NCBI GenBank assembly: GCA_943787185.1
Contig: CALSLL010000004.1
Coordinates: 186,001 to 250,000 of the forward strand
DNA from: UBA10349 sp003485905
Lineage (GTDB): Bacteria; Pseudomonadota; Gammaproteobacteria; Arenicellales; Arenicellaceae
Reading direction: 5' to 3'
DNA length: 64,000 nt
Below, piece after piece: positions 18,165 to 26,817 of this stretch. Every line of letters begins with the position of its first letter. Position 1 is the first letter of the stretch. Under the pieces are notes generated by a model that saw nothing but the letters and a program-made list of their open reading frames with translations, searched no databases and was not told the DNA's origin. Made by a program: the position numbers and the translations under genes.

Positions 18165-20168
18165 TTAGCCGCTTAGCGCTGCTCTCATGGCAGCTAAGTG
18201 AGCTCGAGCGACCGATTGTTTATCTTCGTCACTTGGTTTTTCGACATTGTCCCAACGTAGGTGGTGATCAGGTAGTTCGTCAAAAAATCGACTCGGATTA
18301 CAATCAATAATTTCGCCAAAGCGCGAACGTTTGCGCGCAAACGACAGGCTTAATTCACGGCGTGCTCTTGTGATTCCCACATAAAATAAGCGACGCTCCT
18401 CTTCCAGAGTTCCCTGCTGAATGCTGTTTCGATGGGGTAGTAGTTCTTCCTCCACACCGACGATAAATACTACGGGGAATTCTAGCCCCTTTGCTGCATG
18501 CATCGTCATTAGAGAGACCCTGTCGGCATCTTCGTCTTCATCGTCACGAGATAGGATATCCATCAAGCTCATTTTGTTGACTACCTCTTCGATACCTTCG
18601 CTATTTTTTCCGAGACGATGCATCCAATCTAGCAACTCTTCAACATTTCGCCAACGTGCATCAGATTGCTCGACACTCTTACTATTGCTGTCGATCCAGT
18701 TTCGAAAATCGATATCGTCAATAATCTGATGCAGTGTGTGATTTGCGCTTTGATTAGAGGCTGCTTCGCGCCAGTTATCAAGCTGATTTACAAAGCTTGA
18801 TAACGGCGCGTATTGGCGGCTAGACAATGCTGACGAAATACCTGGATGTTGTGCGGCAACTAATAGAGAAGATTTTTGCTCGCCTGCAAACAAGCCAAGT
18901 TTTTCCATTCCACCCGCTCCAAATCCTCGGCGAGGGCTATTAATTGCTCGTACAAACGCATTGTCATCTTTGTCGTTTATCAGTATGCGTAAGTAGGCCA
19001 TCAAGTCTTTAATTTCGGAGCGCTCAAAAAATGAGATGCCGCCACTAATATGATATGGGATTCGCATTTCGCGCAATTTTTCTTCGAAAACACGTGACTG
19101 ATGATTACCCCGGTAGAGAATTGCATAATCTGAATAGCGGGTTTGGTGCTTGAAGTGATGCTGCATGATAGCGGCGACTACTTTCTCGGCTTCTCGAGTT
19201 TCGTTTTCACCGACTAATACATTTATCGGGTCGCCGAAGCCAAGTTCTGACCACAGGGTCTTTTCAAACGGTCGTGGGTTATTAGATATTAGGTGATTAG
19301 CGACTTCCAATATCCGCCCCATTGATCGATAGTTTTGCTCTAATTTCACCAACTGCATATCCGGGTAATCAGATTGAAGCTGATTAAGGTTCTCCGGATT
19401 TGCCCCGCGCCAGGCATATATTGATTGGTCATCATCGCCGACCACAGTAAGCCCTAAGTGTTTACCCACTAGCAGGCGGACCATTTCATATTGAGCGTTA
19501 TTAGTGTCCTGATATTCATCGACCAGCATATGTCGTACACGGTTCTGCCATTTTTCCAAAATGTTTGGATTGTTGCGCAGCAAGAATACGGGCAGGCTAA
19601 TTAAGTCGTCTAAATCTACTGCGTTGCAGGCACGTAATTGGCGGTTGTAGGCTGGGTATACTCGAGCCGCCATTTGGAAAGAGGGGTCTGTATTGTTTGT
19701 TTGACTTGCGATATCCGGTGAAATTAGTTGATTTTTCCAATCTGAGATTTGATAGCGAATTTGATCTGCTATATCACTGTCTTCTCCGTCACGGCTACGC
19801 ATGATTTCTTTAATTGTCATTTCGCAGTCGCTGCCGTCGAAAATGCTAAACCCTTTGTGCAACCCGGCAGCTTCAATTTCAGTACGAAGTATCTGCATAC
19901 CTAAACTGTGAAAAGTCGATACGGTTAGCCCTTTCGTAAGATCTTTGTTGGCAATCTTGCCCACACGCTCTTTCATCTCCCGTGCGGCTTTATTGGTAAA
20001 AGTAACCGCAAATACATTGCGGGCAGGGACTGCCAGGTCTTCTAGTAGCCAGGCAATTTTGTGTGTGATTACGCCAGTTTTGCCGCTTCCCGCGCCAGCT
20101 AAAACCAGTAACGGAAGGTCGGTTTGGCGCACCGCCGATCGCTGTGGCTGGTTAAGGGATAAGCTCAT
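18165..20168 (-). CDS. rep: ATP-dependent DNA helicase Rep
   Basis: Superfamily 1A 3'-to-5' helicase that clears replication forks. The 667-residue protein matches Rep in length (E. coli 673) and motifs: Walker A GAGSGKT at 25-31, DEYQDTNNAQYE (motif II), VVGDDDQSIYAWRGA (motif III), and LMTMHAAKGLEFPVVFIVG plus YVGITRARREL towards the C-terminus. UvrD is the alternative, but UvrD is longer and its N-terminus differs from the short LNQPQRSAV form seen here. It is a single gene with no obvious operon partners. Confidence 0.92.
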   Translation of the reverse strand: MSLSLNQPQRSAVRQTDLPLLVLAGAGSGKTGVITHKIAWLLEDLAVPARNVFAVTFTNKAAREMKERVGKIANKDLTKGLTVSTFHSLGMQILRTEIEAAGLHKGFSIFDGSDCEMTIKEIMRSRDGEDSDIADQIRYQISDWKNQLISPDIASQTNNTDPSFQMAARVYPAYNRQLRACNAVDLDDLISLPVFLLRNNPNILEKWQNRVRHMLVDEYQDTNNAQYEMVRLLVGKHLGLTVVGDDDQSIYAWRGANPENLNQLQSDYPDMQLVKLEQNYRSMGRILEVANHLISNNPRPFEKTLWSELGFGDPINVLVGENETREAEKVVAAIMQHHFKHQTRYSDYAILYRGNHQSRVFEEKLREMRIPYHISGGISFFERSEIKDLMAYLRILINDKDDNAFVRAINSPRRGFGAGGMEKLGLFAGEQKSSLLVAAQHPGISSALSSRQYAPLSSFVNQLDNWREAASNQSANHTLHQIIDDIDFRNWIDSNSKSVEQSDARWRNVEELLDWMHRLGKNSEGIEEVVNKMSLMDILSRDDEDEDADRVSLMTMHAAKGLEFPVVFIVGVEEELLPHRNSIQQGTLEEERRLFYVGITRARRELSLSFARKRSRFGEIIDCNPSRFFDELPDHHLRWDNVEKPSDEDKQSVARAHLAAMRAALSG

Positions 20169-20220
20169 TATGGAAATCTTTTAAGAAAAGTACCAGAGAA
20201 AACAGTTCTCGAAAGACTGC

Positions 20221-20739
20221 TTAATCGATGACAGCGACAGCTTCGACTTCGAGTATAAATCGTGGGTCAGATGCTAGTCTTACGATCTCGACAGATGTGC
20301 TCGCCGGCCGATGATTGTCGCCCCAGTAGCGGTTCATCACAGCGGTAATTTCGTCCTGGTTTTTGGCAACATCTACAACAAACCGAGTGACTTGAACAAC
20401 GTCGCTAAGCTCTCCGCCCGCAGCTTCGACGGTTGCCTTGATTCGATCCATAACCCTAACGGTTTGTGCTTCGGCACCCCAGTCAAGATGATCAAATTCG
20501 GCTGGGTTGTGTGGGTGACTATGCGGCACGGGCGCACCACTAGTGCCGGACAGAAATAGAATGCTTCCTGAGTTAACTTTTATGGCGGAGGTGAAGGGCA
20601 TGTTTCCGCCTGCGGCAGGTTCAGTACCCGGTAAGTGCAGATATTCAAAGTTTGGTTTATCGCACCCTACTAGCATTAGTAAAACGGATACGGTAATAAA
20701 GCGAGCGGTATAGTGACTTTGGGATAGAAAATTCTGCAT
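20221..20739 (-). CDS. Rid-family (YjgF/UK114) protein with lipoprotein signal
   Basis: The 172-residue protein has a lipoprotein-type signal: a hydrophobic stretch ending LLMLVG followed by Cys26. Asp follows the cysteine, which in E. coli favours inner-membrane retention. The rest is a Rid domain (about 45-172: ILFLSGTSG, VMDRIKATVEAAGGELSDVV, SVEIVRLASDPRFILEVEAVAVI). The arginine that is catalytic in RidA imine deaminases (the PARS context) is replaced: here the segment reads PASTSVEI. It is therefore probably not a RidA-type deaminase, and it would act outside the cytoplasm. The role is unknown. It is a single gene between rep and folD. Confidence 0.8.
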   Translation of the reverse strand: MQNFLSQSHYTARFITVSVLLMLVGCDKPNFEYLHLPGTEPAAGGNMPFTSAIKVNSGSILFLSGTSGAPVPHSHPHNPAEFDHLDWGAEAQTVRVMDRIKATVEAAGGELSDVVQVTRFVVDVAKNQDEITAVMNRYWGDNHRPASTSVEIVRLASDPRFILEVEAVAVID

Positions 20740-20891
20740 GATTGTTGCTCCTTCCAGTTTTTAATGACTCTAATAGGGAGGTGATTCTACCTGAGATTCA
20801 CACATGACAGATTCTATTAATTTTTATCACTACCTAAGCTAGGCGGCGTAGTGTAATGCATTGCTACAGGTAGGCTGTTAACGTGTCGGGA

Positions 20892-21773
20892 CTAATTGGT
20901 AAGTCTAGTTGCAGCAGCCACAGTGTTTTTCATCAGCATTGCGACCGTCATTGGCCCCACTCCTCCAGGCACTGGAGAAATAGCTTCGGCCACTTTCGAA
21001 ACGCTATCAAAATCAACATCACCAACTAATCGGTATCCTCGCTCTCGTGAGTCATCATCTACTCGATTAATACCAACGTCGACAACGAGAGCTCCAGGTT
21101 TAACCATGTCTGCAGTAACGAATTCTGCGACGCCGATGGCCGCAATAAGTATGTCAGCTTGTTTCGTATAGGTGGCAAGGTCGGGCGTTCCGCTATGGCA
21201 ACAGGTCACCGTACAATTTGCACTTTCACCTTTTTGAACGAGAAGGTTCATGATCGGTTTTCCAACAATATTGCTACGACCGATAATAACGGCGTGCTTG
21301 CCGGGAATTTCGTATCCAGAGCGAGAAATTAATTCCGGGATCCCAGCGGGAGTGCACGGAGCCAAACAATCAATTCCCGCGACTAAGCGACCTGTATTTA
21401 CTGGATGAAAACCATCTACGTCTTTATCGGGGTGGATAGCTTCTATTACTCGGTTCTCGTTAATATGATCCGGAAGCGGTAGTTGCACCAGAATCCCATG
21501 GACAGAGTCATCCTTATTTAAGTCGTCGATAATGGAGAGTAGTTCATCTTCAGAAATATTGTCGTCAGCTTCCTTTTTAATCGATTTAATACCGCATTCC
21601 GCGCAAGCCCTAACTTTACTGCCTACGTATGATGCAGATGCAGGGTTGTCTCCGATCAGTACAACTGCTAATGATGGTGTAATGCCTTTTGTAACCAGGG
21701 CTTGGGCCGTAACGGCAGCCTCGGCTCTAATTTCTGCAGCGATGGTGAGGCCATCTAAAATATTTGCTTTCAT
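20892..21773 (-). CDS. folD: Methylenetetrahydrofolate dehydrogenase / cyclohydrolase
   Basis: Bifunctional enzyme that interconverts 5,10-methylene-, 5,10-methenyl- and 10-formyl-tetrahydrofolate with NADP. The 293-residue sequence has VQLPLPDHI, the NADP-binding region with VIGRSNIVGKP, and the C-terminal signature SPVPGGVGPMTVAML. The catalytic lysine falls in the expected YVGSKVRACAECGI context. Its start overlaps the tatC stop by four bases, so it is expressed at the end of the his-tat transcript. Confidence 0.96.
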   Translation of the reverse strand: MKANILDGLTIAAEIRAEAAVTAQALVTKGITPSLAVVLIGDNPASASYVGSKVRACAECGIKSIKKEADDNISEDELLSIIDDLNKDDSVHGILVQLPLPDHINENRVIEAIHPDKDVDGFHPVNTGRLVAGIDCLAPCTPAGIPELISRSGYEIPGKHAVIIGRSNIVGKPIMNLLVQKGESANCTVTCCHSGTPDLATYTKQADILIAAIGVAEFVTADMVKPGALVVDVGINRVDDDSRERGYRLVGDVDFDSVSKVAEAISPVPGGVGPMTVAMLMKNTVAAATRLTN

Positions 21774-22552
21774 GATTCTACAACTGGATTTTCGTCTCGG
21801 TCTTGGTCATAAGGATAGACCCTTTTGGCGAAAATCAGCCCTATTTCAAACAGACCCCAAACTGGTAAGGCTAAAAATGTTTGCGAGAAAATATCAGGTG
21901 GGGTCATCAACATGCCTGCGATAAACGCTGCGACTACAATATAGGCCCGTTTTTCTGCCATTGATTCAGGCGAAACTATGCCGAGTTTGGCTAGTAGGAC
22001 CGTCGCTACGGGCACCTCAAAAGCCACGCCAAAAGCCAAAAACAACTTTAAAGCGAAACTCATATAAGAGTTAATGTCCGTCATGACCGCAACGCCTTCG
22101 GGTGCAGTAGCGGTAAAAAAGCCAAAAATTATTGGAAATACAATGTAATAAGCAAATAGCACCCCTAAATAAAATAGCAATGTGCTACTCAACAATAGTG
22201 GAAAAACGATTCGCTTCTCATTTTTGTATAGCCCCGGCGCAACAAAGCCCCATATCTGATACAGCAGTACCGGTACCGCTAATCCTACAGCAATCGCTCC
22301 AGTCAGTTTAAATGGCACAAAAAACGGGCCATGCGGTTCTGTAGAAATCATGCTGGTGCCGGCCGGTAATATTGATGTAAGCGGTGCTGAAAACCACTCA
22401 TAAAGAGCGTTGGCTCCTGGAAAGATCATCAATATGATAAAAATTACAAATACCGAACTGAGACCAATTACGAGTCGATTACGCAGTTCAACCAAATGTG
22501 AGACGAAGCTTTGTTCTTGCATGTCCTCTTGCTTGTTATGCTCAGTGGTCAT
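21770..22552 (-). CDS. tatC: Sec-independent protein translocase TatC
   Basis: Polytopic receptor of the twin-arginine export system; it binds the signal peptide of folded substrates. The 260-residue protein has six predicted helices, the N-terminal SFVSHLVELRNRL motif and the conserved first periplasmic loop FSAPLTSILPAG. It overlaps tatB and folD by four bases on each side. The Rieske protein encoded at 17242-17859 is a likely client. Confidence 0.97.
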   Translation of the reverse strand: MTTEHNKQEDMQEQSFVSHLVELRNRLVIGLSSVFVIFIILMIFPGANALYEWFSAPLTSILPAGTSMISTEPHGPFFVPFKLTGAIAVGLAVPVLLYQIWGFVAPGLYKNEKRIVFPLLLSSTLLFYLGVLFAYYIVFPIIFGFFTATAPEGVAVMTDINSYMSFALKLFLAFGVAFEVPVATVLLAKLGIVSPESMAEKRAYIVVAAFIAGMLMTPPDIFSQTFLALPVWGLFEIGLIFAKRVYPYDQDRDENPVVES

Positions 22553-22968
22553 GCGTCTTTATTTTTGGCGCTAGCGGCCGCCTTTTTAACGGGTTTTTTC
22601 TTACTTTTGGTTTTAGTATTACTGCCCGATTTAACAGTCGACTTGGATTTCGTTAGTTTTCCCCCGGACGGTTTTTCCGGGGATTCTTTAATCTCAATTT
22701 TTTCAGACATTTTTGCGCTCAGGTCTGAGCCCATGGAGGCAACATCCTTGCTAATAGCATCCATACTTTGCTTCGCCTTATTTATTTGTTCGGTGGGTAA
22801 TGAATTTAACTCGCTACGCATCTCGTTTCTTAACTGATTAACCGTGCGCCGAGCACGAGTCGTCCAATATCCAATTTGCTTGGCGACCTCAGGCATGCGC
22901 TCCGGTCCAATAACCAACAAAAGTACGGCGCCGATGACGCACAATTCCCAAAAGCCAATGTCAAACAT
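22549..22968 (-). CDS. tatB: Sec-independent protein translocase TatB
   Basis: Single-span partner of TatC in substrate recognition. The 139-residue protein starts with MFDIGFWELCVIGAVLLLVI, followed by GPERMPEV and an amphipathic helix; the C-terminal 45 residues are Lys/Ser-rich and disordered. The glutamate in the membrane helix (FWEL) is typical of TatB rather than TatA. The gap to tatA upstream is 206 bases, longer than usual, with nothing recognisable in it. Confidence 0.95.
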   Translation of the reverse strand: MFDIGFWELCVIGAVLLLVIGPERMPEVAKQIGYWTTRARRTVNQLRNEMRSELNSLPTEQINKAKQSMDAISKDVASMGSDLSAKMSEKIEIKESPEKPSGGKLTKSKSTVKSGSNTKTKSKKKPVKKAAASAKNKDA

Positions 22969-23174
22969 TTAGACGTATCCCGATAATGAGCAACGCTAGG
23001 GAGCTAAGAACAAATGGCCAAAATCAGATTCGACACTGTCTTCAGAAGAGAAGTTGTATTCCAACTTTGCGACTGAAGAAGCGTTCTTCAAATGTAGAAA
23101 CATCATGTCTGGTTGCTCTTGAGTAGGGCGAAAATTAGAAACTTATAGGTCGATTTTGTTGAGTGATCAGACGG

Positions 23175-23396
23175 TTAAGTCTTTTCTGATGATTCAGTTT
23201 CATCCGCTACTTTTTCGCTTAATGCATCATCTTCTTCGTCAGCGTTAGCCTTTCCATCATCAAGAGCACTTTTAAACCCTTTAACTGCGCCACCTAGATC
23301 ACCACCAATATTACGTAACCGTTTGGTTCCAAAGATTAGTGCCACAATTACCAATATTATCAGTAATTGCCAAATTGAAATTCCGCCTACACCCAT
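23175..23396 (-). CDS. tatA: Sec-independent protein translocase TatA
   Basis: Pore-forming subunit of the Tat system. The 73-residue protein has the short hydrophobic helix SIWQLLIILVIVALIFG, the FGTKRLRNIGGDLG hinge and amphipathic helix, and an acidic tail. It lies between hisE and tatB on the same strand, the his-tat order seen in many gammaproteobacteria. Confidence 0.95.
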   Translation of the reverse strand: MGVGGISIWQLLIILVIVALIFGTKRLRNIGGDLGGAVKGFKSALDDGKANADEEDDALSEKVADETESSEKT

Positions 23397-23530
23397 TTGA
23401 ATTCTCCAGACCTAAAGTGGTCTAATTGTATAAGGTTGAAGGATAACGTTTTTAGGATTCTTCGTTAGCCTATTTAGTGTAAAGATTAATCTAAAGCCTA
23501 TTCTAATTATAGTAATAGCCGAATTGAAGC

Positions 23531-23857
23531 TTAGCTATTTTGATCAGAACGAGAGGCTTTTTCCAGATGACCAGATACTCCAAATCGTTTATCGAGCTCT
23601 GTTAGTACATCATTTGGTGAAAGCCCTTGATGTGCCAATAATACTAAAGTATGAAACCATAAATCGGCTACTTCATAAATTATTTTATCGTTATCGGCGT
23701 CTTTAGCCGCGATAATTGTCTCGGCTGATTCTTCGCCAATTTTTTTTAGGATTTTATCCAGTCCACCGGCGTAAAGTGAAGCAACATAGGATTTGTCGGC
23801 GTCACCGCCTTTGCGCGTTTCTAATATATCAGCTAATTTTTGTAGAGTATCTTGCAT
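23531..23857 (-). CDS. hisE: Phosphoribosyl-ATP pyrophosphatase
   Basis: Hydrolyses phosphoribosyl-ATP to phosphoribosyl-AMP, the second step of histidine synthesis. The 108-residue all-helical protein of the MazG-like type shows KKIGEESAETIIAAK and EVADLWFHTLVLL, which carry the metal-binding acidic residues. It is a stand-alone HisE. The cyclohydrolase HisI, often fused to or next to it, is not in this window. It starts 14 bases after hisF. Confidence 0.95.
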   Translation of the reverse strand: MQDTLQKLADILETRKGGDADKSYVASLYAGGLDKILKKIGEESAETIIAAKDADNDKIIYEVADLWFHTLVLLAHQGLSPNDVLTELDKRFGVSGHLEKASRSDQNS

Positions 23858-23871
23858 GGTCTGTAGGGTTA

Positions 23872-24642
23872 TTATAAACGAACCTCGATGCCAGCCTCAG
23901 CCATTCTTTGCTTGGCCTGTTGCACCGTGTGGTCACCAAAATGAAATATACTTGCGGCTAAAACGGCATCTGCCTTGCCCAGTTTGATTCCATCCACGAG
24001 ATGCTCTAAGTTTCCCACGCCGCCTGATGCGATAAGTGGGATTGTAACTGCTTCTGAGACTCTTCTGTTTAGCTCATTGTCAAAGCCATTTCTGGTGCCA
24101 TCGCGATCCATGCTGGTAAGCAAAAGTTCACCAGCCCCATAGTCAGACATACGTTTACACCAGTCGATCGCATCGATACCAGTTTGTTTGCGTCCACCAT
24201 GCGTAAATATTTCCCACCTGGGATTGTCATTAAATTCGGTTTGTTTAGCATCCACTGCGACAACGATGCATTGCGAACCAAAATGTGTGCTCGCTTGCTT
24301 TACAAAGTCAGGATTGAAGACAGCAGCCGTATTGATTCCAATTTTATCAGCGCCGGCATTTAACATTCGGCTAATATCGGAAAGTTCCCGAATACCACCG
24401 CCGACGGTAAGCGGGATGAAAACTTGCGACGCGACTTGGGCGACAACGTCTACCATTGTTGCGCGATTATCTGAGCTGGCGGTAATATCGAGAAACGTAA
24501 TCTCGTCAGCGCCCTGCTCATCGTATCGACGAGCTGCTTCTGCCGGGTCTCCGGCGTCTCGGATATCGAGAAACTTCACACCTTTCACGACGCGGCCTGC
24601 GTCGACATCCAAGCAAGGGATAATTCGTTTGGCTAAGCCCAT
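23872..24642 (-). CDS. hisF: Imidazole glycerol phosphate synthase, cyclase subunit
   Basis: With HisH, converts PRFAR plus ammonia into imidazole glycerol phosphate and AICAR. The 256-residue TIM barrel has the catalytic aspartates in CLDVDAGRVVKG and VVAVDAKQ, and phosphate-binding GGGIRELSDI and ASGGVGNLEHL. Length and motifs match the family, and it follows hisA by 28 bases. Confidence 0.97.
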   Translation of the reverse strand: MGLAKRIIPCLDVDAGRVVKGVKFLDIRDAGDPAEAARRYDEQGADEITFLDITASSDNRATMVDVVAQVASQVFIPLTVGGGIRELSDISRMLNAGADKIGINTAAVFNPDFVKQASTHFGSQCIVVAVDAKQTEFNDNPRWEIFTHGGRKQTGIDAIDWCKRMSDYGAGELLLTSMDRDGTRNGFDNELNRRVSEAVTIPLIASGGVGNLEHLVDGIKLGKADAVLAASIFHFGDHTVQQAKQRMAEAGIEVRL

Positions 24643-24670
24643 GGAAGTTAGGTTCGAGTGACTATAATTA

Positions 24671-25402
24671 TTATTCAGCCAACAACAGGCGCTGACCTTC
24701 GGCGAAATCCAGTGTCCCTTCGTAAATAGCTCGTCCGGTTATTACTCCGGTTACGCCAGAGTCTTCAATTGCTTTCAGCTTCATTAAATCTTTTAAATTG
24801 GTGACACCACCTGAAGCTATAACTGGAATACGGATGGATTCAGCGAGCTTCTTTGTGAGTTCGATATTGGCGCCTTGCATCATGCCATCCTTGGAAATGT
24901 CAGTATAAATAATCGCATGCACACCATCATTCTCAAAATGTTGTGCCAGATCGATTAAGTCATGTTTGGATAACTTGGACCACCCGTCGACCGCCAGCTT
25001 TCCGTCAACAGCATCGAGACCAACGATTATGTGACGTGGGAACTCAAGGGCGATATCACTGACAAAGTGGGGTTCATTTACTGCTCTTGTGCCAATAATG
25101 ATGTATTGCACCCCTGCATTCAAATAGGCTTCAACAGTGTCTTCGTCACGTACCCCACCGCCAAGCTGAATCGGGATGTCAGGGTGACGTTTAGCAATTT
25201 CGTGCACTATTGCTGCATTCTTGGGCTTTCCGTGTACTGCGCCGTCTAGGTCGACTATATGTAATCGTTTAGCGCCTTGCGCTGCCCATCGATCTGCCAT
25301 CTCTATTGGGTTATCGCTGAATATAGTTGTATCGTCCATTTTGCCTTGCCGTAGGCGGACGCATTTTCCATCTTTTATATCAATTGCTGGTATTAAAATC
25401 AT
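24671..25402 (-). CDS. hisA: ProFAR isomerase (phosphoribosylformimino-AICAR ribotide isomerase)
   Basis: Isomerises ProFAR to PRFAR in histidine synthesis. The 243-residue TIM barrel has the catalytic Asp in AIDIKDGKCVRLRQG and a second in GLDAVDGK, with VASGGVTNLKDL at a phosphate site. It is homologous to HisF, but this sequence has the HisA N-terminal motif. It lies between hisH and hisF in the operon. Confidence 0.97.
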   Translation of the reverse strand: MILIPAIDIKDGKCVRLRQGKMDDTTIFSDNPIEMADRWAAQGAKRLHIVDLDGAVHGKPKNAAIVHEIAKRHPDIPIQLGGGVRDEDTVEAYLNAGVQYIIIGTRAVNEPHFVSDIALEFPRHIIVGLDAVDGKLAVDGWSKLSKHDLIDLAQHFENDGVHAIIYTDISKDGMMQGANIELTKKLAESIRIPVIASGGVTNLKDLMKLKAIEDSGVTGVITGRAIYEGTLDFAEGQRLLLAE

Positions 25403-25444
25403 GATTCTGAGCTCATTGAGCAGATTCGAAGTACAGAATGGTGA

Positions 25445-26077
25445 CTAAACTGTACCATCCCACTGGGTGAAGTTACTTAGCAGCTGTAGACCAGCGTGCT
25501 GGCTTTTTTCAGGGTGGAATTGTACAGCGAATATATTTTTCTTGCCCACTGCGGATGTAAAATTATGCCCGTAATCTGTTTCGCCAAAGATGTCCTTTGC
25601 GTTTTCAGCATTTGCGCAATAGCTATGCACGAAGTAAAAGCGCGTTTGGTCAGGAATACCATCCCACAAGGGGTGCGGTTGTTTTTGGCTCACATTATTC
25701 CAGCCCATTTGCGGGATTTTTAGATTGGTTTCACGGCTATGAAATTGTTTGAAATGTCTCACCTGACCGTTAAAAAGTTCAAGTCCAGTCACCCCCCCGT
25801 CTTCTTCGCTTTGCTCGAACATGGCCTGTTGGCCGACGCAAATCCCTAGCAAAGGTTTGTTTGCGATTGCATCTTTAAGCGCTGCAGATAGATTCAGGCT
25901 ATTGAATGCTTGGAACCAGGTTCCAATAGCACCTTGTCCAGGTAGCACAATCCGTTCCGCGTCAAATATATGTTGCCCCTTAGAGGATACGGTGATTGTT
26001 TGGTCTGGTGCGACCTTCTTCAATGCGTTCTCGACAGAGCGCAAGTTACCCATACCTAGATCAACTACGGTTATCAT
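25445..26077 (-). CDS. hisH: Imidazole glycerol phosphate synthase, glutaminase subunit
   Basis: Class I glutaminase that supplies ammonia to HisF. The 210-residue protein contains the nucleophile elbow GICVGQQAMFE and the His-Glu pair in VQFHPEKS. The N-terminal VVDLGMGNLRSVENAL is characteristic. It sits between hisB (24-base gap) and hisA (42-base gap). Confidence 0.96.
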   Translation of the reverse strand: MITVVDLGMGNLRSVENALKKVAPDQTITVSSKGQHIFDAERIVLPGQGAIGTWFQAFNSLNLSAALKDAIANKPLLGICVGQQAMFEQSEEDGGVTGLELFNGQVRHFKQFHSRETNLKIPQMGWNNVSQKQPHPLWDGIPDQTRFYFVHSYCANAENAKDIFGETDYGHNFTSAVGKKNIFAVQFHPEKSQHAGLQLLSNFTQWDGTV

Positions 26078-26100
26078 TGATTTGTGTGAACAAAAGCTTG

Positions 26101-26694
26101 CTAAAGACTTCCCTTTGTCGATGGTATCGAGTCGCCAACTCTAGGATCGACTTCGAGGGCCATACGCAGGGCACGTCCAAAAGCTTTAAATATAGTTTCA
26201 GCGATGTGATGAGCATTTTCACCACGAATATTATCGATATGCAGAGTTACTAAAGCGTGATTACAAAAGCCATGAAAAAACTCGGATAGTAAATCAACGT
26301 CGAATCCGCCGATGCGGGCTCGTGGGTAACTAACCGGGTAGATTAAACTGGGCCTTCCCGAAAAATCGATAACAACGCGTGACAATGCTTCGTCCAATGG
26401 AACATAGGCATGCCCATAACGTCGAATGCCTCGCTTATCACCAACTGCTTTACTAATCGCTTGCCCCAGTGTTATACCAATATCCTCCACTGTATGATGA
26501 TCATCAATGTGTAAATCACCTGTAGCATTAATTGTGATGTCTATTAAGCCGTGTCGAGCAATTTGATCAATCATGTGGTCGAGAAAAGGTACGCCAGTTT
26601 GAAGGTCGGATTGCCCAGTGCCATCGAGATTTACCTCGATACTGATTTGAGTTTCATTGGTGTTTCGTTCGACGCAGGATGTTCTTTTACTCAT
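26101..26694 (-). CDS. hisB: Imidazoleglycerol-phosphate dehydratase
   Basis: Dehydrates imidazole glycerol phosphate. The 197-residue monofunctional protein lacks the histidinol-phosphatase domain fused to it in enterics. Manganese-binding motifs are seen as DHHTVEDIGI and FCNHALVTLH, with an internal repeat typical of the family. A 123-base gap separates it from hisD, where hisC would be found in many relatives; no hisC is present. Confidence 0.96.
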   Translation of the reverse strand: MSKRTSCVERNTNETQISIEVNLDGTGQSDLQTGVPFLDHMIDQIARHGLIDITINATGDLHIDDHHTVEDIGITLGQAISKAVGDKRGIRRYGHAYVPLDEALSRVVIDFSGRPSLIYPVSYPRARIGGFDVDLLSEFFHGFCNHALVTLHIDNIRGENAHHIAETIFKAFGRALRMALEVDPRVGDSIPSTKGSL

Positions 26695-26817
26695 GATGGT
26701 GTTGAGGCCAAGTGTTTGAAATGTAATTGCTATTTAGAATAAAGGGGTGTTTTTACGCACTAGCTTTTATTGGCTAACTATTCGATTTTATCACGGTCGC
26801 TGCTGACATCGGGTTAG

